Part shown: positions 18,506 through 26,239 of the stretch, piece by piece
Layout of the letters: each line of letters begins with the position of its first letter
How positions within the stretch are numbered: position 1 is the first letter of the stretch
NCBI GenBank assembly: GCA_963744875.1
Contig: CAVUVQ010000043.1
Coordinates: 1 to 64,000, forward strand
Source of the DNA: JACDAE01 sp963744875
Lineage (GTDB): Bacteria > Chloroflexota > Ktedonobacteria > Ktedonobacterales > Ktedonobacteraceae
DNA length: 64,000 nucleotides
Reading direction: 5' to 3'
Position numbers and translations under genes: made by a program
The notes under the pieces: generated by a model
Seen by the model: only the letters and a program-made list of their open reading frames with translations
What the model was told of the DNA's origin: nothing
Databases searched by the model: none

Positions 18506-19354
18506 TTGGCCCTGATAGATGTACTTATTCCGACATATGGGCGCAAAAGCGCCCTGGCAGTTGTGCTAACGAGCCTCCTTGGTCAGACATTCACAGACTT
18601 CAATGTTGTGATCTCTGACCAGACTGAGGAGGAGCATAGTTATCTGGAAAGCGTTGAGATTCAGACGCTTGTGCATGCCCTACGCTGGCATGGTCATCAA
18701 GTTGCTTTACATCGCCATCTCCCCCGGTTGGGGCTGGCCGAACAACGCCATTTCTTGCTTGAGCAGAGTCATGCTCCCTATGTTCACTATCTCGACGATG
18801 ATGTCTTACTTGATCCGCCAGTATTGCAACGTATGCTCACGGTGATGCAAGAGGAGAAGTGTGGATTTGTCGGCTGTCCCGCCGTGGGTCTGCATCTTCT
18901 GCATGATGTACGCCCACATCAGCAAAATATTGAGATCTGGACCGGCCCGGTTGAGCCTGAGCCATTTACTCCTGATGCATTACCATGGGAAAGGCATCTT
19001 ATCAATAATGCTGCTAATCCACTGCATCTGGAGCAACGCCTCGTTCATAATGGCAACATCGTGCGCTACAAAGTTGCCTGGGTCGGTGGGGCAAACGTGC
19101 TCTATGACCGGGAGAAGTTGCTCAATATCGGGGGCTTCTCCTGGTGGAAACGCCTGCCACGTGAGCATGCCGGTGAAGAGGTGGTTGTCCAGTTTCTTTT
19201 AATCCGCAAATATGGTGGCTGCGGTATCTTGCCCAGTGGTACCTACCATATGAACCTTCCTACAACTGTCCAGGATCGCCGATACAATGCAACAGAACTT
19301 TTTGGCGCTTTGATACAAGAGTACGATCACGCTTCAATTGCCGTTGAAGCATAA
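18506..19354 (+). CDS. Glycosyltransferase family 2, 282 residues, TTG start
   Basis: An inverting GT-A transferase: DVLIPTYGRKSALAVVLTSL at the start, HYLDDDVLLDP with the metal-binding DxD, and a W/H-rich distal part (GGFSWWKRLPREHAGEEVV). The start is TTG 18506, supported by AAAGGAGATAAG seven bases upstream and the absence of a nearby ATG. It follows the GT4 gene by five bases and precedes the SDR by 19, so it belongs to the heptose operon. Donor and acceptor unknown. Confidence 0.85.
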   Translation: MALIDVLIPTYGRKSALAVVLTSLLGQTFTDFNVVISDQTEEEHSYLESVEIQTLVHALRWHGHQVALHRHLPRLGLAEQRHFLLEQSHAPYVHYLDDDVLLDPPVLQRMLTVMQEEKCGFVGCPAVGLHLLHDVRPHQQNIEIWTGPVEPEPFTPDALPWERHLINNAANPLHLEQRLVHNGNIVRYKVAWVGGANVLYDREKLLNIGGFSWWKRLPREHAGEEVVVQFLLIRKYGGCGILPSGTYHMNLPTTVQDRRYNATELFGALIQEYDHASIAVEA

Positions 19355-19373
19355 TCATGAAAGGATTTTAACC

Positions 19374-20123
19374 ATGTCAACACATACATCTTCCCTCAAA
19401 GGGAAAGTAGTTTTAGTAACAGGAGCAGGTAGCGGCCTGGGGGAAGCAACCGCCCACGCTTTTGCCGCTGTGGGTTGTATGGTGGCCTGTGTGGACCTTA
19501 ATCAGCAAGCTGCAGAGCGGGTGAGTCAGAGCCTTGTGGAACAAGATGCCCGTAGCATTGCTCTTCCTTGTGATGTAAGCAATCCCTCCTCTGTCCTCGC
19601 GACCGTCAATGCAACAGTAGAGCATCTTGGACGCCTGGACATTGTGGTAAATGTTGCTGCTATTGACCATACCCTCTCAGTTGAAGAGATGTCCGTGGAG
19701 CAATGGGACCAGGTTATTGGTGTAAACTTACGTGGCCCGTTCCTGTTCGCCAAAGCAGCATGGCCTTACATGAAGCAACAACATGCAGGTCATATCATCA
19801 ATATCGCTTCTACCGCTGCATTGCGTTCCTGGGCCAACGCCTCTGCTTATCACGCCTCCAAGCGAGGTTTAATTGGCTTCGGCCAGGGTCTCGGCGTTGA
19901 GGGGCGTCCGTATGGTATCCGTGTTACGACCATGATTCCTGGTGGCATGAATACACACTTCTTTGATCGTTTTGCTGAGCAAGGCATTCCTATGCCCGAT
20001 CCTAAAAATCTGCAGAGTCCTGCAACAGTTGCAGCCAGTATCGTCTTTGCAGCGCAAGTACCGCCTGAATCGAACATACAGGAAATGTTGATCACCCCTT
20101 CCACCGAAACAAGCTGGCCTTAG
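19374..20123 (+). CDS. Short-chain dehydrogenase/reductase
   Basis: A 249-residue classical SDR with cofactor motif VLVTGAGSGLGEATA, NVAAID in place of NNAG, and catalytic IASTAALRSW...SAYHASKRGL (Ser, Tyr-x3-Lys). ATG 19374 with AAAGGATTTTAACC upstream is preferred over the longer frame. It is not the extended-SDR epimerase HldD of LPS pathways. In this operon it may oxidise or reduce a sugar or sugar-nucleotide (inference); a fatty-acid-type reductase cannot be excluded. Confidence 0.85.
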   Translation: MSTHTSSLKGKVVLVTGAGSGLGEATAHAFAAVGCMVACVDLNQQAAERVSQSLVEQDARSIALPCDVSNPSSVLATVNATVEHLGRLDIVVNVAAIDHTLSVEEMSVEQWDQVIGVNLRGPFLFAKAAWPYMKQQHAGHIINIASTAALRSWANASAYHASKRGLIGFGQGLGVEGRPYGIRVTTMIPGGMNTHFFDRFAEQGIPMPDPKNLQSPATVAASIVFAAQVPPESNIQEMLITPSTETSWP

Positions 20124-20158
20124 AGTAAAGAGAAACCTTGAGCACGAGGAGAAAAGCA

Positions 20159-21208
20159 ATGTTGATTGTTCGCGCCCCGGTTCGTGTCAGCTTTGGTGGT
20201 GGTGGAACCGATTTAGCCAGTTACTACACTCAATTTGGTGGCATGGTCGTGAGTGCAGCAATTACGCGCTATTGCTATGTCATGCTAAATGAGCGCTCGG
20301 ATGGTGCTATTCACATCAGCTCGGCTGATTATCACTGTTGGGAAATGTATCCTCGTGGCGAGGTACCACTACTGGTTGCGCCATTGGCACTCCCCAAAGC
20401 TGCGTTATCCTGGTTTATGCAACAGGGTTTGCTGCGTACAGGGGTCGATCTCTTTCTAGCATCAGATGTGCCGCCAGGAACGGGGCTGGGTTCGTCAAGT
20501 GCGATGGCAGTAGCACTGGTGCATGCTCTTGCAGCTTATACTGGACACACGCTGACACCTTCCAGTGTTGCTGAACTGGCCTGTCATCTGGAGATCGAGC
20601 TTCTCCAGATGCCGATTGGTAAACAGGATCAATATGCCAGTGCCATCGGTGGGCTGAACATCCTCGAATTTAGAGAAGATGGGGTGCAGGTAAGTCCATT
20701 AGCCCTACCTGCCGATGTCGTTTCATCCCTGAGTGCTCGACTCCTCTTATTCGCAACTGGTCAGACACGCAACTCGGCGGATATTCTCGGTCGTATCAAT
20801 ATGAAGAAACAGCCCAAAACTCAGGACGCGCTTCACCACATCAAAGAACTGGCGGGCGAGATGTGTACTGCCTTGCGCTCCGGGGATCTGGATCAATTTG
20901 GATATCTCATGGATCTAGCGTGGCGCGAAAAGAAGCGCCTCAATGGGAGCATCTCCACGCAAGTCATTGATCACTGGTATGCTGCCGCACGTGAGGCCGG
21001 GGCTATTGGTGGTAAAGTCACTGGTGCAGGTGGCGGAGGCTTCCTCCTGTTCTACTGTCCCCAGGAACGACAAAGTGCACTACGTAACACATTAACTCAG
21101 TTTGGGCTGCAAGAAATGTCCTTTGATTTTGACTTTGTAGGACCACAGTTGAGCATGACGAGTTGGAGGTCAGAGCCACAGGCATCCCACACGCTTCCCG
21201 GTGATTGA
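20159..21208 (+). CDS. hddA: GHMP-family sugar kinase, HddA-like (heptose 7-phosphate kinase)
   Basis: A 349-residue GHMP kinase. It has RAPVRVSFGGGGTDLASYY, characteristic of HddA/fucokinase-type enzymes, the ATP loop PPGTGLGSSSAMAVALVHAL, and GKVTGAGGGGFLLFYC near the end. HddA phosphorylates D-glycero-alpha-D-manno-heptose 7-phosphate at O1 en route to GDP-heptose. ATG 20159 is preferred over TTG 20138 because AGGAG lies just upstream. The presence of both HldE and an HddA-like kinase suggests two heptose anomers are activated, but no hddC guanylyltransferase is seen here. Confidence 0.82.
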   Translation: MLIVRAPVRVSFGGGGTDLASYYTQFGGMVVSAAITRYCYVMLNERSDGAIHISSADYHCWEMYPRGEVPLLVAPLALPKAALSWFMQQGLLRTGVDLFLASDVPPGTGLGSSSAMAVALVHALAAYTGHTLTPSSVAELACHLEIELLQMPIGKQDQYASAIGGLNILEFREDGVQVSPLALPADVVSSLSARLLLFATGQTRNSADILGRINMKKQPKTQDALHHIKELAGEMCTALRSGDLDQFGYLMDLAWREKKRLNGSISTQVIDHWYAAAREAGAIGGKVTGAGGGGFLLFYCPQERQSALRNTLTQFGLQEMSFDFDFVGPQLSMTSWRSEPQASHTLPGD

Positions 21209-21240
21209 TTGCGACCCTCTACATACAGAAAGAAAATGGA

Positions 21241-21834
21241 ATGATTATGTATAACGATATACAAAAGTATTGGCATGAACTTACGTTTGCGATGCAGGAG
21301 ATGCCATTTCATGTGCTCGACCAACTTGCAGAAGTCCTGCTCGACTGTCAGAAACGTAACAGTACTATCTTTTTGCTGGGTAATGGGGGGAGCGCAGCCA
21401 CTGCTTCTCACTTTGCCTGTGATCTGGCAAAAGGAACGCGTACCGATAACGTACCGACTTTCCGTGTTATTACGCTTAATGAAAATGTGTCGCTTATGAC
21501 AGCCTGGGCTAATGATACTAATTATGAGCGTATCTTCGCTGAGCAAATCTCGGCACTCGTTCGTCCAAATGATGTGGTAATCCTGATCAGTGTGAGTGGC
21601 AATTCCCCTAACATCCTGGCAGCAGCCGTTGCAGCTCGTCAGGCTGATGCACTCGTGATTGCCCTTACTGGTCAGAGCGGTGGTAGTCTGACGTCATTAG
21701 CTAATCTGGTTGTCTGTGTTCCAACCCAGTCGATCGAACAGGTTGAGGATGCTCACCTGATTATTGCGCATAGCCTGTGTGTCGTTCTGCGCAAGCGGTT
21801 GAGCTGTGGTGCAGAAACGGAAGCGATTTTGTGA
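21241..21834 (+). CDS. gmhA: Phosphoheptose isomerase (SIS domain), GmhA-like, second copy
   Basis: A ~197-residue SIS protein with LLGNGGSAATASHFACDLAKG and VILISVSGNSPNILAAA. It is diverged from the operon's first gmhA (ISVSGNS versus FSTSGES), so it may act on another ketose phosphate or serve the GDP-heptose branch with the adjacent HddA-like kinase. ATG 21241 (alternative 21247) is preferred over TTG 21205. It is the last gene of the cluster; a 91-base gap separates it from cydD. Confidence 0.85.
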   Translation: MIMYNDIQKYWHELTFAMQEMPFHVLDQLAEVLLDCQKRNSTIFLLGNGGSAATASHFACDLAKGTRTDNVPTFRVITLNENVSLMTAWANDTNYERIFAEQISALVRPNDVVILISVSGNSPNILAAAVAARQADALVIALTGQSGGSLTSLANLVVCVPTQSIEQVEDAHLIIAHSLCVVLRKRLSCGAETEAIL

Positions 21835-21925
21835 ACTTAAGTGTAGCGGCGTCACTTTTTTCATCTGTCATCCGTGTTTTAAAGAGAACAGAGGAGTTTA
21901 TTGATCTCTCTCACGCAGGTGTAGT

Positions 21926-23677
21926 ATGAAAATTGGTATGCGGCTTTTGCGTCAAATACCCGAGGCACGTCTCTTCCTGATCATCACGGTCATATTGGGA
22001 ACGTTCCTGGGTATTCTGGTTGTATTTCAGGCGTTCTCTCTGAGCCAGATCATCAATGGCGTCTTTCTCCATTCACAAACATTGGGACAGGTGTGGAGCT
22101 GGTTGCTTCTCTTGATCAGCATTATTGTGTTCCGCGCACTTCTCTCCTGGGGGAACGCCTTAGCCGCCAATCAAATCGCCGGGCGGATCAAAACGCGGTT
22201 GCGCAAAAAGCTCCTCACACGTCTCTTTCAGCTTGGCCCTCTTTATACGCGCGGAGAACGCAGCGGTGAATTGATCAATACACTCAATGGCGGTGTTGAA
22301 GCCCTGGACCCATACTTTAGCCAGTACTTTCCGCAGCTCTTTCTCTCGTTGTTTGTTCCTGCAATCATTGTCGGCACGATCTTCTGGGTCGATATCCCTT
22401 CTGGTATCATCTTGCTCATTATGGTGCCGCTACTACTGTTTCTGCTTGCGCTCGCTGGAATGATGGCCGGGGTGGAAACAAAACGTCACTGGAAAGCATT
22501 GAGCTTGATGAGTGCTCATTTCCTCGATACGCTCCAGGGTCTCACCACCTTGAAACTCTTTGGACGCGATAAAGAAGCAGAGGAACAGGTACGCAAGGTG
22601 AGCGAACGTTTCCGCCAGACGACCATGCGTACTTTGCGGATTGCCTTTTTCTCCTCGTTTATCCTGGAAGAAGGAGCCACCATAAGTGCTGCTATTATTG
22701 CCCTGGAGATTGGGCTACGCTTGCTCATCGCACAAATTCCCTTCCAGACGGCGCTCTTTGTCTTACTACTGACACCAGAATTTTTTCTTCCCCTACGGCT
22801 CGTATCCGCACGCTATCATGCAGGTATGACCGGTTCTGTTGCGCTCCAACGCATTATCGAGATACTGGAAAATCCTGTTTCGTCACAAACATCTTCTATG
22901 GTTTCCCCGACTATGCATGAAAAGCCTGCTGCAACCTCTGATACTTGTATTTGTCTGGAGCATGTAAGCTACTCATATGATGGGCAGCGTCCGGCTCTCC
23001 ATGATGTTTCGTTCCGTATCGTTCCTGGTCAAGAAGTAGCCCTTGTTGGGCCAAGTGGCGCTGGCAAGACAACGCTTGTACATATGCTCTTACGTTTTAT
23101 TGAGGCCGATAGCGGCAAAATATGGATGAATGGGAAAGCCGTAGGAGAGGTTTCGTCGCAAGAGTGGCGCAAGCAAATTGCCTGGGTACCGCAACATCCC
23201 TACCTGTTTCACGCAACCATCGAAGAAAATATTCGCCTGGGTTGTCCACATGCTACGCGTACACAAGTTGTGAAGGCCGCCCGTCTGGCCCACGCCGATA
23301 GTTTCATTGATGCCTTGCCGCAAACGTATGATACACTGGTCGGAGAGCAAGGATCTCGCCTGAGTGGAGGCGAGGCGCAACGTATCAGTCTGGCACGTGC
23401 TTTTCTCAAGGATGCTCCTCTGCTCATTCTCGATGAAGCTACCTCGTATCTGGATAGTGAGCATGAAGCCGAGATCGTGGAATCTATAGCCCATCTCAAA
23501 GAAGGACGTACTGTCCTTCTTATTGCCCATCGTTTGAGCGCGGTCTATAATGCGGATCAGATCGTGGTGATTGATGCAGGACGTGTCGTTGCAACTGGCA
23601 CGCATCAGGAACTCTCTCGACAGGCGGGCGTCTACCAGCGTTTCATCACAAGTATCCAAAGAGGAATGCAGGCATAA
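21926..23677 (+). CDS. cydD: ABC exporter subunit CydD
   Basis: A 583-residue ABC half-transporter fused to its ATPase: about six membrane segments in the first ~310 residues, then Walker A GPSGAGKTT, the signature SGGEAQRISLARAF and Walker B LLILDEATSYLD. Paired with CydC it exports glutathione or cysteine, supporting cytochrome bd assembly. CydC follows one base later, so the two make a heterodimer. No cydAB oxidase genes are in the window. Confidence 0.85.
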   Translation: MKIGMRLLRQIPEARLFLIITVILGTFLGILVVFQAFSLSQIINGVFLHSQTLGQVWSWLLLLISIIVFRALLSWGNALAANQIAGRIKTRLRKKLLTRLFQLGPLYTRGERSGELINTLNGGVEALDPYFSQYFPQLFLSLFVPAIIVGTIFWVDIPSGIILLIMVPLLLFLLALAGMMAGVETKRHWKALSLMSAHFLDTLQGLTTLKLFGRDKEAEEQVRKVSERFRQTTMRTLRIAFFSSFILEEGATISAAIIALEIGLRLLIAQIPFQTALFVLLLTPEFFLPLRLVSARYHAGMTGSVALQRIIEILENPVSSQTSSMVSPTMHEKPAATSDTCICLEHVSYSYDGQRPALHDVSFRIVPGQEVALVGPSGAGKTTLVHMLLRFIEADSGKIWMNGKAVGEVSSQEWRKQIAWVPQHPYLFHATIEENIRLGCPHATRTQVVKAARLAHADSFIDALPQTYDTLVGEQGSRLSGGEAQRISLARAFLKDAPLLILDEATSYLDSEHEAEIVESIAHLKEGRTVLLIAHRLSAVYNADQIVVIDAGRVVATGTHQELSRQAGVYQRFITSIQRGMQA

Positions 23678-23678
23678 T

Positions 23679-25445
23679 ATGACTACATTGCTAATGCGTT
23701 TATGGGATGAGATGAAATCCCAACTCAAATGGATGGTCCTGGCAACGTTTTTAGGTGTGTTAACCGTCGGATGTGGGATAGGGCTGCTGACCTTTTCTGG
23801 TTATCTTCTTTCTCAGGCTGCACTCCATCCCTCGCTTGCCTCCCTTGCGGTGGCGATGCTTGGTGTACGCGTCTTTGGCGTTCTGCGTGGCGTCTTCCGT
23901 TACCTCGAACGCCTGGTCTCTCATGATGTGACTTTCCGTTTACTGGCCCAATTTCGTCTCCGCTTCTATCAAGCACTTGAACCGCTGGCTCCTGCACGCC
24001 TGATGGCACGGACGGCGATTACATCGATGGAGTCTACCAGTGGCGATCTCTTAAGCCGCTTTGTAGCTGATGTTGAAATGTTGCAGGAATTGTATGTACG
24101 TGCGATCTCCCCGCCAATCGTTGCCCTCATCATAGGCGTCATCATGTGGATCGTATTGGGTGCATATAACGTGCTGTTTGTGTTGACGCTGCTGACATTT
24201 TTTCTTCTAGCGGGTATCGGCGTGCCATTGTTAATTTATGGAATGAGCCGAAGACTGGAACGACGCATTGTCCAGGTCAGAGCGGCATTCAATACGAGCC
24301 TGGTGGATAGTATTCAGGGCATCGCCGATCTCCTTGCCTTTGATCAGGCCGATGCACAGCAAGAGCGGGTAGAGAACTTGAATCGGCAACTGGTTCGTTT
24401 GCAGGGGGGGCGGGCGTTCATCAGCGGATTGCGTGAGATGCTGGATCTTCTGCTGACTGATGGATGCGTCTGGGTGATGCTCCTGGTTGCAATTTCGCTG
24501 GTCCGCTCAGGGCAACTCAATGGCGTCTATCTGGCATTTATAGTGCTGGCGGCACTCAGTAGTTTTGAAGCGGTTCGCCCATTGGCAAATGCTGCTCAAC
24601 AATTTGGTGGTTGTATAGAAGCTGCCCGCAGACTTTTCGCTGTTATTGATGTGCCGCCAGCGGTATACGATCCTGAAAATGCCGCATCTATTCCTACAAC
24701 CTATGATCTGACAGTGCGCCATCTCTCATTCCGTTATAACGAGCAGGCACCCCTGGTCCTGAACGAGGTCAATTTCACCGTCTTGCAAGGTCACTGTCTT
24801 GCCATTGTTGGTCCGAGTGGCGCTGGGAAGTCAACCCTGGCTAACCTGCTTCTACGTTTCTGGGACTATGAACACGGCAGTATCCTGCTTGGTGGGCATG
24901 AATTGAAGACGCTGCGGCAACAAGATATCCATCAATGTATCAGTGTAATCGAGCAAAAGACTCATCTATTTAATGCAACGGTGCGAGAAAACCTCTTGCT
25001 CGCTTGTCCCGAGGCAAGCAATGAGGAGATCGAACTGGCAACACGCCAGGCTAGCTTACATGATTTCATTCAATCGCTACCCCAGGGCTATGACACGTTG
25101 ATCGGGGAGCAGGGCTTCAAATTAAGTGGTGGGGAGCGTCAACGCCTGGCAATTGCACGTGCGATCTTGAAAGATGCGCCGTTCCTGTTGCTGGATGAGC
25201 CAACGGCGCACCTGGACGCATCCACCGAAGAAGATATCATCCATTCGTTACGCACCTTCATGCAAGGGCGCACGACGATCATAATTACGCATCGTCTGAT
25301 AGGACTTGACATGGCGGACGAAATTCTCGTCATGCAAGATGGTCGGATTCAGGAGCGTGGTGCGCATCATGAACTCGTACAGGCCGAAGGTCTCTACTGG
25401 AAACTCTGGACGATGCAGAATCAGGTACTGGCTTCTGAGCGCTGA
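23679..25445 (+). CDS. cydC: ABC exporter subunit CydC
   Basis: A 588-residue partner of CydD with about six membrane helices and an ATPase (Walker A GPSGAGKST, signature SGGERQRLAIARAI, Walker B FLLLDEPTAHLD). The N-terminal region (GVLTVGCGIGLLTFSGYLLS) matches CydC. Start ATG 23679, just after the cydD stop, with GAGGAA upstream, is chosen over a longer frame overlapping cydD by 107 bases. Membrane, thiol export (family knowledge). Confidence 0.85.
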   Translation: MTTLLMRLWDEMKSQLKWMVLATFLGVLTVGCGIGLLTFSGYLLSQAALHPSLASLAVAMLGVRVFGVLRGVFRYLERLVSHDVTFRLLAQFRLRFYQALEPLAPARLMARTAITSMESTSGDLLSRFVADVEMLQELYVRAISPPIVALIIGVIMWIVLGAYNVLFVLTLLTFFLLAGIGVPLLIYGMSRRLERRIVQVRAAFNTSLVDSIQGIADLLAFDQADAQQERVENLNRQLVRLQGGRAFISGLREMLDLLLTDGCVWVMLLVAISLVRSGQLNGVYLAFIVLAALSSFEAVRPLANAAQQFGGCIEAARRLFAVIDVPPAVYDPENAASIPTTYDLTVRHLSFRYNEQAPLVLNEVNFTVLQGHCLAIVGPSGAGKSTLANLLLRFWDYEHGSILLGGHELKTLRQQDIHQCISVIEQKTHLFNATVRENLLLACPEASNEEIELATRQASLHDFIQSLPQGYDTLIGEQGFKLSGGERQRLAIARAILKDAPFLLLDEPTAHLDASTEEDIIHSLRTFMQGRTTIIITHRLIGLDMADEILVMQDGRIQERGAHHELVQAEGLYWKLWTMQNQVLASER

Positions 25446-25498
25446 CTTGCCACTTTTTAAAATGCATAGTGTACAGGGTAAAAGATACTGATCGCCGC

Positions 25499-26026
25499 TT
25501 ATACCTCATCTCTTTTTTGTCTATGCAGGCGACGAATACGTGCCCGTTCTACAATTGCTTTTTCATTGTCATCAGCCGGTAGTAGGGGTGGGACGGGCGT
25601 AGGTTTTCTTTGCTCATCCAGGGCAACATAAATGACAAAGCTACTGGCAATCTTGCGTACCTCTCTACTTATTAAATCTTCGGCGGTCACTTCAACTCCG
25701 ATTTCCATGCTCGTTCGTCCTGCATAGTGAATTTCACAGTTCACAGAGACAACATCTCCTATAAAGGCTGGAGCCAGAAAATCAAAACGTTCGACGCTGG
25801 CTGTAACAACCGTGGGGCATTGGCTATGCTTGACGGCGACAATCGCTGCTGCCTCATCGACCATACGCATAATGACGCCACCATGGACGTTTCCCTGTCC
25901 ATTGGCATCTATCAATTCCATGATACGCGTTGTCGTGCTGCGTGAGTACGCAATACTACGTCCCTGCGTCAAGTCTACTTTTGGGAAAGTCCGCTGTCTC
26001 TTTGCTATGCGTTCAAATGCGTTCAT
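25499..26026 (-). CDS. Acyl-CoA thioesterase, hotdog fold
   Basis: A 175-residue single-hotdog protein of the YciA/ACOT type: GNVHGGVIMRMVDEAAAIVA is the catalytic helix region with conserved Asp/Glu, and VERFDFLAPAFIGDVVSV the second conserved strand. It would hydrolyse acyl-CoA to free acid. The basic C-terminal tail (ARIRRLHRQKRDEV) is beyond the core. It stands alone, convergent with cydC; AAAGGAATTTTTTTCGT lies upstream of its start. Confidence 0.88.
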   Translation of the reverse strand: MNAFERIAKRQRTFPKVDLTQGRSIAYSRSTTTRIMELIDANGQGNVHGGVIMRMVDEAAAIVAVKHSQCPTVVTASVERFDFLAPAFIGDVVSVNCEIHYAGRTSMEIGVEVTAEDLISREVRKIASSFVIYVALDEQRKPTPVPPLLPADDNEKAIVERARIRRLHRQKRDEV

Positions 26027-26239
26027 ACGAAAAAAATTCCTTATATCTTTTTTGGGAAAATAAATTCATCCCATTATACCTCGTCTCAGCGAAATTTTAT
26101 AAGGGAGAGGTTAATAACCTTGTTTCAGACAAAAAATTGCCGAAACTCTTTACGTCATCTCTACTTGCCAAAGCATATCTCTCCATGCTATTCTCGTACA
26201 CATGATCTAATATTATTTTTCATCGGGGAGAGTCTCATT

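Noticed and set aside
9687..21834. LPS core biosynthesis operon
   Set aside because: No lipid A, Kdo or O-antigen ligase genes are seen, and the wider gene content points away from a typical LPS bacterium.
21926..25445. Drug-exporter pair instead of CydDC
   Set aside because: Gene order, lengths and N-terminal sequence of the second subunit fit CydDC better, though the absence of cydAB leaves some doubt.
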